A stretch of 64,000 nucleotides of DNA, taken from contig JARFJB010001910.1 in assembly GCA_036346205.1 (NCBI GenBank), positions 2,231,001 through 2,295,000 of the forward strand, given 5' to 3'. This DNA comes from Vesta saturnalis. Taxonomy: Eukaryota > Arthropoda > Insecta > Coleoptera > Lampyridae. The notes beneath the pieces are model-generated. The model ran no database searches, was not told where the DNA came from, and saw only the letters and a list, made by a program, of their open reading frames with translations. The translations under genes were made by a program, and so were the position numbers. Shown piece by piece: positions 12,546 to 25,030 of the stretch (its first letter is position 1; every line of letters begins with the position of its first letter).

Positions 12546-13259
12546 AAATTCAAAAATGTTTTTTAATCCGGAACACTGGGAATTTTTTCCGCATATCTTC
12601 TTTTCGCTGCTTTAGTATGTCTATCACATTGCCCTAAATGTTAACAACATATGGGTATAGTCACTATTAGTGTACGTATTCATTTTCAAAGTTTTTAAAA
12701 GCGTTATTACTTGTTAAACAAACCAAAACTATCAACAACAATGTGTCAAACGAATCTGTCAAACAAAAAAAATTACGAGTCTGCAGTCTAAGCCTACTTA
12801 ATTCAAGTAAATCAAATTAACTCAATATTTTTATTTTAGGGAAAACATGTTAAAACCTCAAATAACTCCAAAACCAGTAATTTTTTTAGCTTTCAACAAG
12901 CGTACCTTTTTTGTGGCAAATTGTTTAAAAAATATTATTTTTGGCCAAAAAATTAGAATATCCCCATAAAAAAAAGTTTGGGGGCAAAATAAGTGGCACC
13001 CGACGCTCCTGTACAAAATATTAAACATTTGTCAGCCCTATCTTTTAAGATCTAATCAAAGGTATTTGTGATCTAAATTTCATTTAGGTATCTTAAACCG
13101 TTTCACAGATAATAAAAAAAAGAATTTATGGAGCCAGTTTTACAAAGCCGTATCTTCTTAAGGAGGTATTTTCGGACACTTGTTTATTAACCAAACTAAC
13201 GTTCTATTTTAATATTCTATTTACCCTAGAAATTAGCGGAACATTTTATGAAACACCCA

Positions 13260-13260
<1 letters not shown>
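12546..13260. other. Non-coding flank of the mariner-like relic, with a possible element end at its right edge
   Basis: There is no ORF of note. The last bases read ATGAAACACCCAG and touch a (TA)n tract. Reverse-complemented this is CTGGGTGTTTCAT, the style of end seen on Tc1/mariner elements elsewhere in this window. No matching inverted copy is visible on the other side of the transposase relic. Confidence 0.4.

Positions 13261-13351
<91 letters not shown>
13261..13351. repeat. (TA)n microsatellite, about 90 bp
   Basis: An uninterrupted TA dinucleotide tract lies between the end of one mariner-type repeat and the start of the segment carrying the D,D~81E transposase. Reading frames through it encode YIYIYI and are artefacts. 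Confidence 0.97.
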
Positions 13352-13354
<3 letters not shown>

Positions 13355-13824
13355 CTCTACCAAGCAAACAAAAACCCCGGAAAATATGTGAACTAAATTA
13401 AAAAATTTATAGCGGTAAAACGTTCGTCCAATTACCATTAAGAAGTCTCCGACCGTACATTCCCAAACGCAAACAATTGACATTTGTCATATGCATTTTG
13501 CATTGGCAGGTTATTTTCGTGTTGCTTGAGTATTTATTGTCGATTAGTCTTTATAAAAAGTCTTTTTCAAGGATCTTTTTACTGATTTGTGAGAGAAACG
13601 GTATGTATTGTGCACATGTACATAATAAAACGATTATAGAGTTCATAACCTTAAAACAGTAAGCATGCTTTTTTAAATATCGATTTACATCGATTTTTCA
13701 ATATTTAGAGTAGTGTACGATTTTGAAATACGTAGCTGCACTTAAATTAAATGAGCATGACAAGTTTTAAAATATCAAATCATGTTGATTTTCAATATTT
13801 CGAATTTATCAGGTTTTATTCGTA

Positions 13825-15232
13825 ATGGCTAGTAAGTCGAAGAAGAGTGTTCATTCCGATGCCCGGAACATCATTAAAGCAGTTGTGGAATTTTTTGATA
13901 AACAAAAAGCTAATGGTGTGTGGACATTCCCTTTGGACAAGGCTACTGAGCTAGCTGCTGCGGCAACAGAAAAATCGATTAGTTTTATAAAAAAAATTAG
14001 GTAGGTACGTAGTTTGTAAACCTTAAACGTAATTTCTAAATGACGTATTTTTTTGTATTAGAAATGAAGCTGCAACAGCTGAAAATTCAGTTTTAAAGTC
14101 TCCTTCTAAGAAAAAAAGAAGTGGAGGTTCTAATAAAATGGTTTTAGATGAAGCAGATTTAGGCATTTTAAAAAAGACCGTTCATGAAGTATATACTGTA
14201 GAAAAAAAGGTGCCAACGTTGAACATTTTAGTCAATAAAATGGAGGATAAGATTAATTACTCCGGAGGACGTGAAACCTTACGAAAGGATTTGTTACAAA
14301 TTGGTTTCAAATTTACAAAATGCCTCGATAAACGAACATTTTTAATGGAGCGCACTGATATTGTTGCCTGGCGTTCTCGCTATTTAAGAAGTTTACGGCA
14401 AAATGATGCTCTAGGAGAAAATAAGAAACCAGTTACGTACCTAGATGAAACATATATCCATCCATGGTACGGAGTTAGCAAGTGCTGGCAATCAAATGAT
14501 GAACCCGGTGTGAACCAAAACATCAGAGCTGGCCAGCGGCACATAATCGTTCATGCGGGTGGATCTTATGGTTTCGTTAATCATGGGCTGTTAATTTTTA
14601 AGTCCCAAAGTAAATCTGGCGATTGTCACGATGAGATGAATCATACCAACTTTATGCAGTGGTTGGAAAAGCAGTTAATACCAAACTTGCCACCCAATGG
14701 TATAGTTGTAATGGATAATGTGCCATATCACAGCGTTCAAATTAATAAACCACCAACGCAAGCACCAAGGAAACAAGAAATTCAAGACTGGCTGACAAGT
14801 AATGGAGTATCGACAACATACACCATGCGAAAAGCTGAACTGTTGGAGTTAGTAAAGCAATTTAAGCATAATAAAACTTACTATGTTGATGAATTACTTA
14901 AAAAACATGGACACAGTGTACTTCGTTTGCCTCCTTATCATTGTGAACTCAATCCGATTGAACTTATGTGGAGCTTAGTAAAGCATAAGGTGGCAATGAA
15001 TTACGTTTCTCAAAGTGGAAGTAATATTGAGAACTTAGTGCGAAATGCTTTTGCAGAAATAAATGCATCTGACTGGGACAAGCAATGCAGGCATGTTAAT
15101 CACATAGCCGAAGAAATGTGGCAACGTGATGAACTACTTGACGAAACAATTGAAACTTTATCTTTTATGGTAAACACTGGATCGTCAGATGAAAGCAGTG
15201 AGGAAGAAGTTGATGAATTTGATAGCCCATAG
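13825..15232 (+). CDS. Intact two-exon Tc1/mariner-superfamily transposase with long catalytic spacing (D,D~81E)
   Basis: The protein would cut and paste its own element. The ATG at 13825 opens MASKSKKSVHSD. Exon 1 ends at 14000. A 61-bp intron (14001-14061, GTAGGT...TATTAG) is spliced in frame to exon 2, and the joined CDS of 1,347 nt encodes 448 residues with no internal stop. A KSPSKKKRSGG stretch could be a nuclear localisation signal. N-terminal DNA-binding helices lead to the DDE core: YLDETYIHPWYG (first Asp), VVMDNVPYHS (second Asp) and YHCELNPIELMW (Glu). I count 81 residues between the second Asp and the Glu; the usual Tc1/mariner spacing is 34-41. The long insert carries a SAP-like helix pair (IQDWLTSNGV...KAELLELVKQF). 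The tail is acidic. The spacing resembles the reported DD82E (Sailor-like) group; that assignment is from memory. Confidence 0.88.
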
Positions 15233-15425
15233 AAAACCATTTTTAATTTTGTAGTTACAAGTTATAAATCAATAATAATAATAAACCATATGTGCTTATT
15301 TTTCCATAAAATCTTGAACATTATTTTAAATTTTAATTATGCATATGTGTTTTGTTTCTATTGTGAATAACATTACACTTTATTTATGTGAATGTTTTAA
15401 ATGCTATTATATTATTTACACTTAT

Positions 15426-15512
15426 GATGAAACTGTAGAAAGGTTGTCATTTGAAGTAAATACAAGTTAATCAGATAAAGAGGAAGAAAGTTCTGTAGAA
15501 GAATCATTGTAA
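15426..15512 (+). pseudogene. C-terminal relic of a second, related transposase
   Basis: About 200 bp after the intact gene, the frame from 15426 reads DETVERLSFEVNTS, a stop, then SDKEEESSVEESL and TAA. This parallels the intact protein's tail, DETIETLSFMVNTGSSDESS. Only this tail remains. It suggests an older paralogous copy, or a partial duplication with divergence. Confidence 0.6.
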
Positions 15513-15825
15513 TTTATTAATCACTTTATATTCAAATGTGATCAGAATGATGTTTTTTCAAGTATTTTACAAATGTTTACAAAACTAAAAATTGTGTAAA
15601 TTATTTGTAGAAAATGTTATAACTTCAAAACCATCTTATTTGTACTTAAACAATAAATACTTAAATGTTTTTGGTAATGAATTCAATAACATTTGATGTA
15701 CCTAACATAAAATAAATAAATTTGTTCACAGAATTTTGAATAAGCAATCCATACATTCGATTTAAATTTGCCACCTTAATACTTTTTGTATGGAATGTAC
15801 CTGTTGAAAACAGATCCCTCAGGGA

Positions 15826-15946
<121 letters not shown>

Positions 15947-15954
15947 CATGGCGT

Positions 15955-16012
15955 ATGTTGAAATCCTATTCGAAGTAAACTTTTTATTTGTGTATTTAAT
16001 AAAATTAATAGT
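15955..16012 (+). repeat. Fragment of the tRNA-associated repeat family
   Basis: GAAATCCTATTCGAAGTAAA and the following TTTAATAAAATTAATAG match the 3' half of the tRNA-like unit and its downstream tail at 36680-36735. The tRNA-like head is missing because the (TA)n tract ends just before it. This shows the tail moves with the tRNA-like part and is not local to the 36-kb palindrome. Confidence 0.65.
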
Positions 16013-16860
16013 TATTTTTGTAATAAGTGTGCAAAATGAGTGTTTTGTAAATGGCACATGAGAGTGTTAAGTTTTGACCGAGAATTGTTGAGGCCAACAG
16101 TTCATTCGAATGTGCCATAAAACACGAATTTTACCACGAAATACAAACAAGATTTTTTCTACAACTGTTATATTTGAGAATTTCTTTGAACTTTGTTAAA
16201 TAATTCAAATGAATCGCCCCGTATTTCATAAATCGTATCTATGGAGACATCATGTTTAACAATGCTAGTTTTATTAATATCATTATTATAAATAAAAAAG
16301 AATAGTTACATATTTGTATTACAGTGTGGAATATTAGTAGTAGTATTGGTAAAATATATTATCTTACTTAGTATTTGTTAGTTTTCGTTAAATTAAAAGT
16401 ATCATTTGAGTTTTTTTTAATTTAAGTGATTGATTCTTGCAATTTATTTTGCCCCGTAGTCATAATCTAGTAACGAATGGTTTAATATGAAAAATATGAC
16501 GTATCCATAATAATAAATGATTCAAAATCAAACTTAAAAAATTAAATATTTTGAAATTATTGAATTGTAATTTTGTTAAAACCAATTAGAAAGGTTTATC
16601 GTAACATCAAAATTAAAGGTCATGGTAACTGGTAGACGTTATTGTACATACAAAGGTATTTAATCTTAATTACAATTGCAGGTGATAATATGAAATATGG
16701 TTTCAAAAATATCACCTTGATCCACAGGTGGAGTAAAATTGAAAATTAGATTAATGTAAAATGCTGATGTTTACAAAGGTATATGTCAAACATTTACATG
16801 TGATTATATAACATTTGTATGTTATGTAATTACGATATTCAAAGATCTTCGAATATGTAC
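16013..16860. other. 0.85 kb without a recognised feature
   Basis: AT-rich sequence with no credible ORF on either strand. The short reverse ORF at 16751-16963 runs into the transposase relic that follows but is not in its frame. Confidence 0.6.
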
Positions 16861-16869
16861 AACTGTAAT

Positions 16870-17500
16870 TGCAATAGCTAGCAATGCTGTCGCCTTCCAG
16901 ATTGTGAAATACATAATTATGTAGTAGTAACGCATTGATTAAAGTCATAGTATCCTTTAACATGTGCCCATATTAGTTCAATCGCATTGAATTCACAATG
17001 ATAAGGTGTCAATCTTAATACGTCATATCCGTAACTCTATAATTTCATCTACCTCATATCGTTTAATGAAGGTGCGTCTAAATTGTCCAAGAGATTTTCA
17101 GTGAGCCATTTTTTAATCCCCATTCATTTCACCATGGTAATCTTCTTTCAGTGACTGCGATGCAAATAGTAATAATAAGTATTCTGTACAAATCCTGCGG
17201 CAGTTCCAGCATTAGTAACTATAAATCTTTTACCATCATATCCTTGAGGTTTTCGTACACTCTTTACACTCTCATCTACCCATGAGTTTCCCGGAGTTCC
17301 ATGTTTCGTTAATCAATAATGCTTGCCTACGAATTGGTGTATTGATTTCCCGCATGTATTGTTTCAAAAGCTGTGTTCTCATTTCAGCTATATTTCTTTT
17401 TTCTACCAAAGTTCTTCGATTACACTCTTTTTGGAACTTGAATGCCATTACATGTAATTTAAACTTCTATCGCTTAACAGAATATGAGTGTTACGAATTT
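16870..17500 (-). pseudogene. Decayed D,D~81E-type transposase
   Basis: Translating the minus strand by hand gives, in shifting frames: MAFKFQKECNRRTLVEKRN; an INETWNSG segment matching the first catalytic box; VDESVKSVRKPQGYDGKRF and IVTNAGTAAGFVQN; DYHGEMN; and GYDVLRLTPYHCEFNAIELI followed by WAHVKGYY. The last segment holds the catalytic Glu in the same context as YHCELNPIELMW of the intact gene at 13825. Several frameshifts and stops interrupt it. Between the first and last boxes the second catalytic Asp region is lost or unreadable. It is a relic of a separate insertion, oriented opposite to the intact copy. Confidence 0.75.
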
Positions 17501-17571
17501 ATGCATTTAAAGTGCAGCTGTGATAAGTTTTTATTATTATTATTGCCATTTATTGAACACTAAATAAAGTT

Positions 17572-17815
17572 TGAAAATGTAAACTTTCACCATTAACACT
17601 CATAATAAAATACTTATCTTTTTTGGGATTTTTTAATGGTGTACTTTAAATTATACAATCTAAACGTTTCGATAATACTTACAGTTATCTTCGTCAGTAG
17701 TAATGTTTGTTAAAAATTGTTAAAGATGTAGTAAACAATTTTGTCAAATTTGAAAAATTAAAACATAAACATAAGCCTGCTATTAGTATAACAGTTTGGG
17801 AAACATAAAGCTAAC
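17572..17815 (-). repeat. Hammerhead-like inverted-repeat family, copy 1
   Basis: The plus strand begins GAAAATGTAAACTTTCACC, shared with 37764 and 26542, and continues through a block matching 37810-37960. On the minus strand, 17697-17665 reads CTGACGA, one base, a GATAA/TTATC stem and GAAACG. This resembles the core of a hammerhead ribozyme. The repeat ends close to the A-rich tail of the CR1-type element. No protein is encoded. Confidence 0.7.
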
Positions 17816-17819
17816 TATA

Positions 17820-20767
17820 AAATTTTTTTTTTTTATAAATTTTATTTATATTTTATATTTTATATTTTAAATAAAGTTATTTACAAAACAGAGTTAAACT
17901 TAAAATTAGTGCACAAAAGGTCGAAGTTCAGTCTTGCCAATGTGAAAAACATTTGGCGACTGTTCTGCCATTTAAACGTAACAATAAAATTGTCATTACT
18001 GTCTGATCATTACGAGTTGGCGGAGACGAATTTTAAATTTATTAAATGGTAATAATTTTATCCTTTCAGGTATAGAATTATAAGTTATCGCTATATTGTA
18101 GGAGAAAGACCTTTTGAACATTTGTGATTTATGAGTAGGAATTAGAAGTAAATTTTTGTTTCTTAAATTTGAAGTTGTGAATTTCTGATGAAAATTCGAT
18201 TTTATTGTACAGATACGAGGGAGTTCTGGTATTAATTATTTTGTAGTATAAGCAAATTGAATGCAAAACTCTTCTGTTGCCCATGTTAAGCCAGTCTATT
18301 TCATGGAGCTTGTAGTGGATTGACTCATGTTTTTTTATGCCAAAAATAAACCTGAGGCAACAGTTTTGTATGCGCTGTATTCTTTTAGAGTCCAAACTAT
18401 CAATACAATGTCCATACTCAGCATCACAGAAATTAAATTGGGACAGAACAAGTGTGTCCCACAGTAACGCTCTAGTGCCATGATTCAAAAATTTACGTTT
18501 ATTATAGAGTACATTTAAGTTTATAACAGCTTTTTTAATGCAGTTGGATATATGTTTCTTAAATCTAAGCTTGGAATCAATTTCTAATCCAAGATTTCTA
18601 CCCGTGTCAGGGATTGTAATATCCACGTCTTTGATTCGAATAACGACATTATTTTTTATACGTTCCTCGGAGATTACTTTACCATAAAGTAAAAGTACCG
18701 TTTTATTTGCGTTAATTTTTAAATTGTGACACTCCGAATATTTAACGAGGCAATTCACTTCTTGATTTATTAAACAGATGGCCGAGACAACGTCATTTTC
18801 AGAAAAACTATACTGTATTTGGGTATTGTCAGCGTATAAGTTATAACGGCAAAATTTTAAACAACTACCGAGATTACATGTATAAATAGTATACAGTAGG
18901 GGACCCAGTATTGATCCCTGGTGAACACCTGCATGAATGTCAAGTAATGACGATGCTTGATTGTTTGACATAACTCTTTGTTTGCGATTCGAAAGATAGT
19001 TCTGTAGCAGAGCGATAGCAGCATTATCGAATCCAACGAAGTGTAAAACAGCTAAGAAAGTTTCATAACATATTGTGTCGAATGCTTTCGAGTAATCTAG
19101 CATTATTAGTACAGTTAACATGTTATTATCAGTTGCGGTAAAGATGCCGTCCGTAACATTTAGGAGTGCAGTCACACAACTGTACCCGGTTCTGAATCCG
19201 GACTGAACACTAGGAAGGATTTTGTATTCAAAAAGGTGAGTGTAAATTTGTTGAGCCATCACTTTTTCGAATACTTTCGATAAAACGGGTAAAACACTGA
19301 TAGGACGTAAATCTTTAAAAGTCTCAGGACGATTGTTTTTAGGTATAGGGATTACATGAGCACATTTCCATAAATCAGGACATACATTATTAGAGAGACA
19401 GCAGTTAATAATATAAGTAATAACAGGTAACACAACTGGACAGCACAATTCTAGCATTTTAATACTTATACCGTCGCAACCAGTAGCATTTGTTTTTATA
19501 CTCATTATATGTTTTAAAATTATGGATTCTGGTACTGAACAAAAGTTAAATTTGGAAGTGAAATTGTACATAAGATTGTTACTATAAAATTTTACAAGCT
19601 CAGTATCACTGTTAGAATTAGCTATATAGCTATAGGTATTTCAGGATGATAAGGCTTATTATGGATATCTAATTTTTTGAGTTCTTTCCATAGAGCAGAA
19701 GGGCGGGTGTTGCGAACCCTAAATTTACGCCTTTTTTTCCTGATTTATGGCAAATGTCGTATAATTGCGGAGAGATTTCTAAAATTCCCAATCTCCTTTC
19801 TTTTTGGTACGTTTAAATTTTCTATGCGCTTTATCCCTGAGGGTCATCATAAGTTTTACATTATCAGTAAGCCAAGGGGCGAACGGTTTTGAAATTTTTA
19901 CTGTTTTTACAGAGGTGTGTTTATCAAACAAAGTAAGAAGTATGTCATTAATAACTTTAACCTTATCATTAACATCGTTAACATCATATATTGTCTGCCA
20001 GTTAATGGATTCGAGATCAATTAAAAAATTTGGGTAAATAAATTCATTAAAACTACGATAGGTATAAAACCCCGTACGCTTTTTTAAAATATCGCCTATG
20101 GGATAGTCGCAAAATATAAGACAATGGTCTGAAATATGAATATCAATTACCCCACAGTTAATAGATTCAACATATTTATTTTGGACAATAATTAAGTCAA
20201 TTAGTGTCAATTAGTGATGTATTTTGTTATTCTTGTAGGTTCCGATATTATTTGATTAAAACCAAACGCATCAAGGAGTGATTTAAATTGGGTTCACCAA
20301 GTTTAAAAAAATCCACGTTAAAATCACCCAAAAACATGAATTCGTCAGTACTAGATAACAAAGAGCAAAAAGAATCTTCAAAAGCAGTTAAAAACTTCGC
20401 AAAGTAAAATTCCTGTCTCCTGTATATGGTACCAACCGTTATAGTGATGTTATTAATTTTAATTTTGACCCAAATCTGTTCAATAGCGTCAGATATAGGT
20501 TCAACATTTACAACAGAAAAGTTAATGTAGTTTTTAATGTACATACCAACACCTTCACCACGTGTATCAGTACGTCTATCTTTCCTGACAAATGTATATC
20601 CAGGAATTTGCAACACGTAGTCCTGAACAGTACTAGAAAGCCAAGTAAGTTTCACTTACCCCAACCACATCATGACTTGCAGACACAATATGCTCCCTAA
20701 AGTCAGACAAGCAACTTAAAATAGACCTTGCATTTAAATGAGAAATCTTTAAGATATTAGATATCAT
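17820..20767 (-). mobile_element. CR1-type non-LTR retrotransposon, 5' truncated
   Basis: The minus strand carries ORF2 (endonuclease, reverse transcriptase, no RNase H) and a 3' UTR ending in short AAATAT-type repeats plus an A-run near 17820-17875. Short 3' tandem repeats are typical of CR1-like elements. No ORF1 is visible upstream of 20767. A likely poly(A)-like end lies next to hammerhead-like copy 1. Confidence 0.8.
18129..20767 (-). pseudogene. CR1-type ORF2: endonuclease and reverse transcriptase with a mutated catalytic box
   Basis: ORF2 appears to start at the ATG at 20767 (MISNILKISHLNARS), the usual opening of the endonuclease, followed by VVGVSETYL. Further pieces are 20655-20248 (VRKDRRTDTRGEGVGMYIKN, MFLGDFNVDFF) and 20210-19779 (DLIIVQNKY, ISDHCLI). 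The reverse transcriptase is open from 19571 to 18129. It has DLRPISVLPVLSKVFEKVM, SGFRTGYSC, IMLDYSKAFDTI and HQGSILGPLLY. The catalytic box reads YADNTQ where the family has YADDTQ, so one metal-binding Asp is Asn. The C-terminal thumb (CLYYKIINTRTPSYLYNKI) ends in a stop at 18129, and further tail sequence follows in other frames. The gene is inactive by frameshifts and by this substitution. Confidence 0.85.
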
Positions 20768-21036
20768 TGTACATTAAGGAAAACAACCTCATTTAACATA
20801 ACCAAAAAATAACTGGAAGCATAATTACATTTTGTAGCAACTAAAATATCCTATTCCATGTAATAGAGATAATATATACATAGTAAGGAGATTATTTTAT
20901 CACTGAATATTATAGGAAAGAAAAATTCAAAATTCATGACAAAAAACAATTTATAAAAATTCTAATATTAGCATAGCATTTAGAATTAAAAATGAGTTTT
21001 TCTGTAAATAATACAATTTAGACTGCTGTAGAAGCT

Positions 21037-23936
21037 ATACAGGGTTTTACACGGTAGGCGTTCGTTAGAAGTTTATGTGGTTAGAAACAATTTAGAAATC
21101 TGAATTTTTGGACGTCAGGGTTATTTAAGATTCTCTTTCATTCTAAAATATTTTCAAGGTCATGTTACTTCCGGTTATACCGGAAGTCGCCACTAACTTC
21201 CTTATTTTAAATGGAACACCCTGTATATAATTTTATTTTTGGATTCTTGACAAAATTTTAGGATAAGTCTTATAAGGGTTTCCTATACCTTTTTTTCAAC
21301 TGTTTCTTAGATACCTTGATTTTTCAAAAATTTTGAAAGATGTAACCCTATTTTCAACACTGCTTGTCTTACTTATTTTTGACTGATGGAAAGTGCTTCT
21401 GGAGTAAACAGAAGCATGAGAACTATACTTTTGAAATACTCATTGACAATTGATTTATTGCATACATGGTGTTCAAAATTTGATGAACTATTAAACAATC
21501 TTCAAAGTTGAAAAACTTTGTTAATTCAAATGTGACACCCTGTATATTATTGAATGAATAGATGCAGCATTTAGTTATGCATCGTTTGGCTATAACATTA
21601 CCTATACCTATTATCGACAATTTTTTTGTTAATTAATATTTTCTACTTTAATGTGATTTTTGACAGAAACTGAAATGTTTTTCAAAAATAAAATGAACTT
21701 AATTCAAACTACACAAATTCTATTTTATTAAAACAATGAAATAAAACAAGAAGATAACAAAATTGAGCGCATAATAACAAATGAAAAACATAAAACAATT
21801 ATTTGAACATAACTAGAAGAAAAGTGATAAAAAAGGCAAAATGAATCATTACAAATGTTCCACATGACCGCCAATTTGATTTAAGCATTTTATAACTCGT
21901 ATAATTCCGTATTTTTTATAAAAGCCTATAAAATTCCAAAACTGCAATCTAGTGAGCCTTGATTTTGACACGCATTAAAACATTGTTCTTGATTTAATGT
22001 CAAATCAGTACAATTTAAGTGATTTTGTAATTTTTTAAGTATTTTTTTAAGTACTGTTTATAATGGAATGTATTCATGAATATTCTAACAATGATTTATT
22101 AAATTTGTTTTACACGAATGGTGAATGTGGACGAATTGTTAGGCGAACATGCAGGTTGTTTAACGAACGGTATCCACACCTACCATTAATGACACCTGGA
22201 AAATTTGCAAGAATTGAAGCTCGATTTATTGCAAACTGGAAGTATAAGGGCAACTAGAACGCATTAAAAGCCAGTAATAGATAATGAAGTTAACGAGGTG
22301 AACGTGTTAGCTTATTTTCACGCTTATCCACGAACTTTAATTACAGCAGCTGCACTGGATTTGGATATTTCACAAACATCAATCCACAGAATATTAAAGA
22401 AGTATAAAATGCATCCTTTTTCGGTAATAACTGTGCAAGGATTACATCTTGGTGATCAAGCACGACGAGTTAACTTTTGTGAATTTATTCTTGTACAAAT
22501 GACCGAATATCCGAGATTTCTTCACAACATTATTTGGACCGATGAATCAAAATTCAGTAAAGAAGGAATTTTCAATCGCCGAAATAATCACTACTGGGCA
22601 CAAGATAATCCTCATGTAACAAGAGAACGTAATCACCAGTTCCAATTTAGTTTTAACGTTTTTTGTTTAGTTATGGATAATAGAGTGGCATATCAATTGT
22701 ACGATGAAAATTTGAATGGGGCGAGATATCTTGAAATTCGCCGTAGATTTGTTATGGGTTTTCTAAATACTCTACCTGCATGTGACAGGGCAAACAGTTG
22801 GTATCAGCTGGAAGGTGCTCCCGCACATTCCACTATAGCTGTACACCAACAGTTGACATTGATGTTTGAAGATCGGTGGATTTGCCCACAAGGACCTTGG
22901 AACTGGCCACCGAGATCACCCGATTTGACGCCCCTGGACTTTTACCTCTGGGGTCGTATAAAAGAATTAGTGTACTTTAGGCCAGTTCAAACTAGAGAGG
23001 AATTGCTAAATCGTGTTCACAATGCATTCAATAGTATGTGTCCACACGAAATTCGGCGATCTATTTCGCAAGGAGTATATGATAGAGTTATAAAATGCTT
23101 AAATCAAATTGGCGGTCATGTGGAACATTTGTAATGATTCATTTTATCTTTTTTATCACTTTTCTTCTAGTTATGTTCAAATAATTGTTTTATGTTTTTC
23201 ATTTGTTATTATGCGCTCAATTTTGTTATCTTCTTGTTTTATTTCATTGTTTTAATAAAATAGAATTTGTGTAGTTTGAATTAAGTTCATTTTATTTTTG
23301 AAAAACATTTCAGTTTCTGTCAAAAATCACATTAAAGTAGAAAATATTAATTAACAAAAAATTGTCGATAATAGGTATAGGTAATGTTATAGCCAAACGA
23401 TGCATAACTAAATGCTGCATCTATTCATTCAATAATATACAGGGTGTCACATTTGAATTAACAAAGTTTTTCAACTTTGAAGATTGTTTAATAGTTCATC
23501 AAATTTTGAATACCATGTATGCAATAAATCAATTGTCAATGAGTATTTCAAAAGTATAGTTCTTATACTTCTGTCTACTCCAGAAGCACTTTCCATCAGT
23601 CAAAAGTAAGTAAGACAAGCAGCGTTGAAAATAGGGTTACATCTTTCAAAATTTTGAAAAATCAAGATATCTAAGAAACAGTTGAAAAAGGTATAGGAAA
23701 CCCTTATAAGACTTATCCTAAAATTTTGTCAAGAATCCAAAAATAAAATAATATACAGGGTGTTCCATTTAAAATAAGGAAGTTAGTGGCGACTTCCGGT
23801 ATAAACGGAAGTAACATGACCTTGAAAATATTTTAGAATGAAAGAGAATCTTAAATAACCCTGAAGTCCAAAAATTCAGATTTCTAAATTGTTTCTAACC
23901 ACATAAACTTCTAACGAACGCCTACCGTGGAAAACC

Positions 23937-23943
<7 letters not shown>
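21037..23943 (+). mobile_element. mariner-like transposon with about 850-bp terminal inverted repeats
   Basis: The left end begins TATACAGGGTTTTACACGG and the right end is the complement of the same, ending CCGTGGAAAACCCTGTATA. The two arms run from 21037 to about 21895 and from about 23090 to 23943, and are nearly identical. Each arm contains an identical 65-codon open stretch (21423-21620 and 23362-23559), which is just mirrored non-coding DNA. Further ACAGGGTG ends are nested inside both arms at about 21211, 21536, 23443 and 23753. A single transposase gene lies between the arms. Most mariner elements have inverted repeats of about 30 bp, so arms this long are unusual. Confidence 0.9.
22063..23134 (+). 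pseudogene. mariner-like (D,D36D-type) transposase, broken
   Basis: The ATG at 22063 opens MECIHEYSNNDLLNLFYTNG, an N-terminal helix-turn-helix region, which ends at a stop at 22257. After a frameshift and a further stop near 22266, the frame is open from about 22280 to 23134. The second helix-turn-helix (DLDISQTSIHRILKKYK) leads to the catalytic core: IIWTDESKF (first Asp), YQLEGAPAHS (the second catalytic position is Glu instead of Asp) and WPPRSPDLTPLDFYLWG (third Asp). I count 36 residues between the last two. The protein ends NQIGGHVEHL. The arms of the element start inside its last codons. It is not functional as assembled. Confidence 0.88.
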
Positions 23944-24130
<187 letters not shown>

Positions 24131-24149
24131 TATTATATATATATATATA

Positions 24150-24929
24150 CATATAATACACTCACTTTGTTCGTACATATTATATAAGTTATTCGTGATG
24201 GATGATCTTCGGATTTAACTTTCTTACATGGACGTGTTTCCCGGACTAGATAGAATTGGGTTGGATTTTGCCCGAGATTATTATGACAGACATACCCAAG
24301 GTATTTGCCACACGCTGTAAATTTGAGATCACTATTAATTGAGCTTAAGTCATTTCTAAAAACACCTACCTCTTGGACTCTAGAAAGCGGTATTAAAGTG
24401 TCGTTATTTTCTTTCTCCTTTTCAAATTATTATAATAAATTCAGCACAAACTGTTGTGATTTCGTATTCAAGATTTTACCTTATATAGACATTACGAGGT
24501 TTCGGAAAAACAAAGATGTTGGAATAAACGTAAATGATTGAACAAAGGGAGGAGTTCTGAAAAGAACTGTTATGAAAATGTATAATAAAAAATGAAATAT
24601 GGAAACGTAGGAAATATGAAAGAAAGTAACAAGTCGTAACAAACAAAAGGAGGTTATGAGGTTATGTCATAAGAATAACAAACTAGGTTAGCCAAAGCAA
24701 CATTTTCATAATCATATTAAGACAAAAATTACAAGCATTTATACGTCATCTCTTTTCATTGTGTTTAAGCAGTCAATAACATTTGTCTGTCGCTCAAAAT
24801 GCGCTTGAAATTTGAGCCATCCTTTTTTGATGGATACATAAATGTGCGATGGCAAAATAAACGTTTTATTTAGCTAGGTGCATGTATCGGTGACGTAGGT
24901 CAATTCTTTGGTGGCAAAGATAGTAGCTT
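24150..24929. other. 0.8 kb without a recognised gene
   Basis: The 78-codon plus-strand ORF at 24305-24541 has no family resemblance that I can see and no features to support it. The rest is AT-rich. Confidence 0.5.
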
Positions 24930-25030
24930 TTAGGTTTTTAGACGGTGTATTTTTATATTTACGTTTTACATAAATCTATACGTTTCGATAACAATTACAG
25001 TTATCGTCCTCAGTAAGTGGTAATATATGT
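24930..25030 (-). repeat. Hammerhead-like repeat family, copy 2 (short)
   Basis: The plus strand reads GTGTATTTTTATATTTACG then a CGTTTCGATAAC block shared with the other copies. On the minus strand, 25013-24981 has CTGAGGA, one base, a perfect 6-bp GATAAC/GTTATC stem with a 7-nt loop, and GAAACG. This copy has the best core-plus-stem match in the window. Flanking homology to the other copies is short. Confidence 0.6.

Noticed and set aside
13226..13483. ORF encoding YIYIYI repeats
   Set aside because: Translation of a (TA)n tract. The same applies to ORFs at 15776-16061, 38793-38996 and 59305-59520.
21423..21620. Two identical 65-codon ORFs (also 23362-23559)
   Set aside because: They are the mirrored arms of the mariner-like element. 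Identity comes from the inverted repeat, and no protein features are present.
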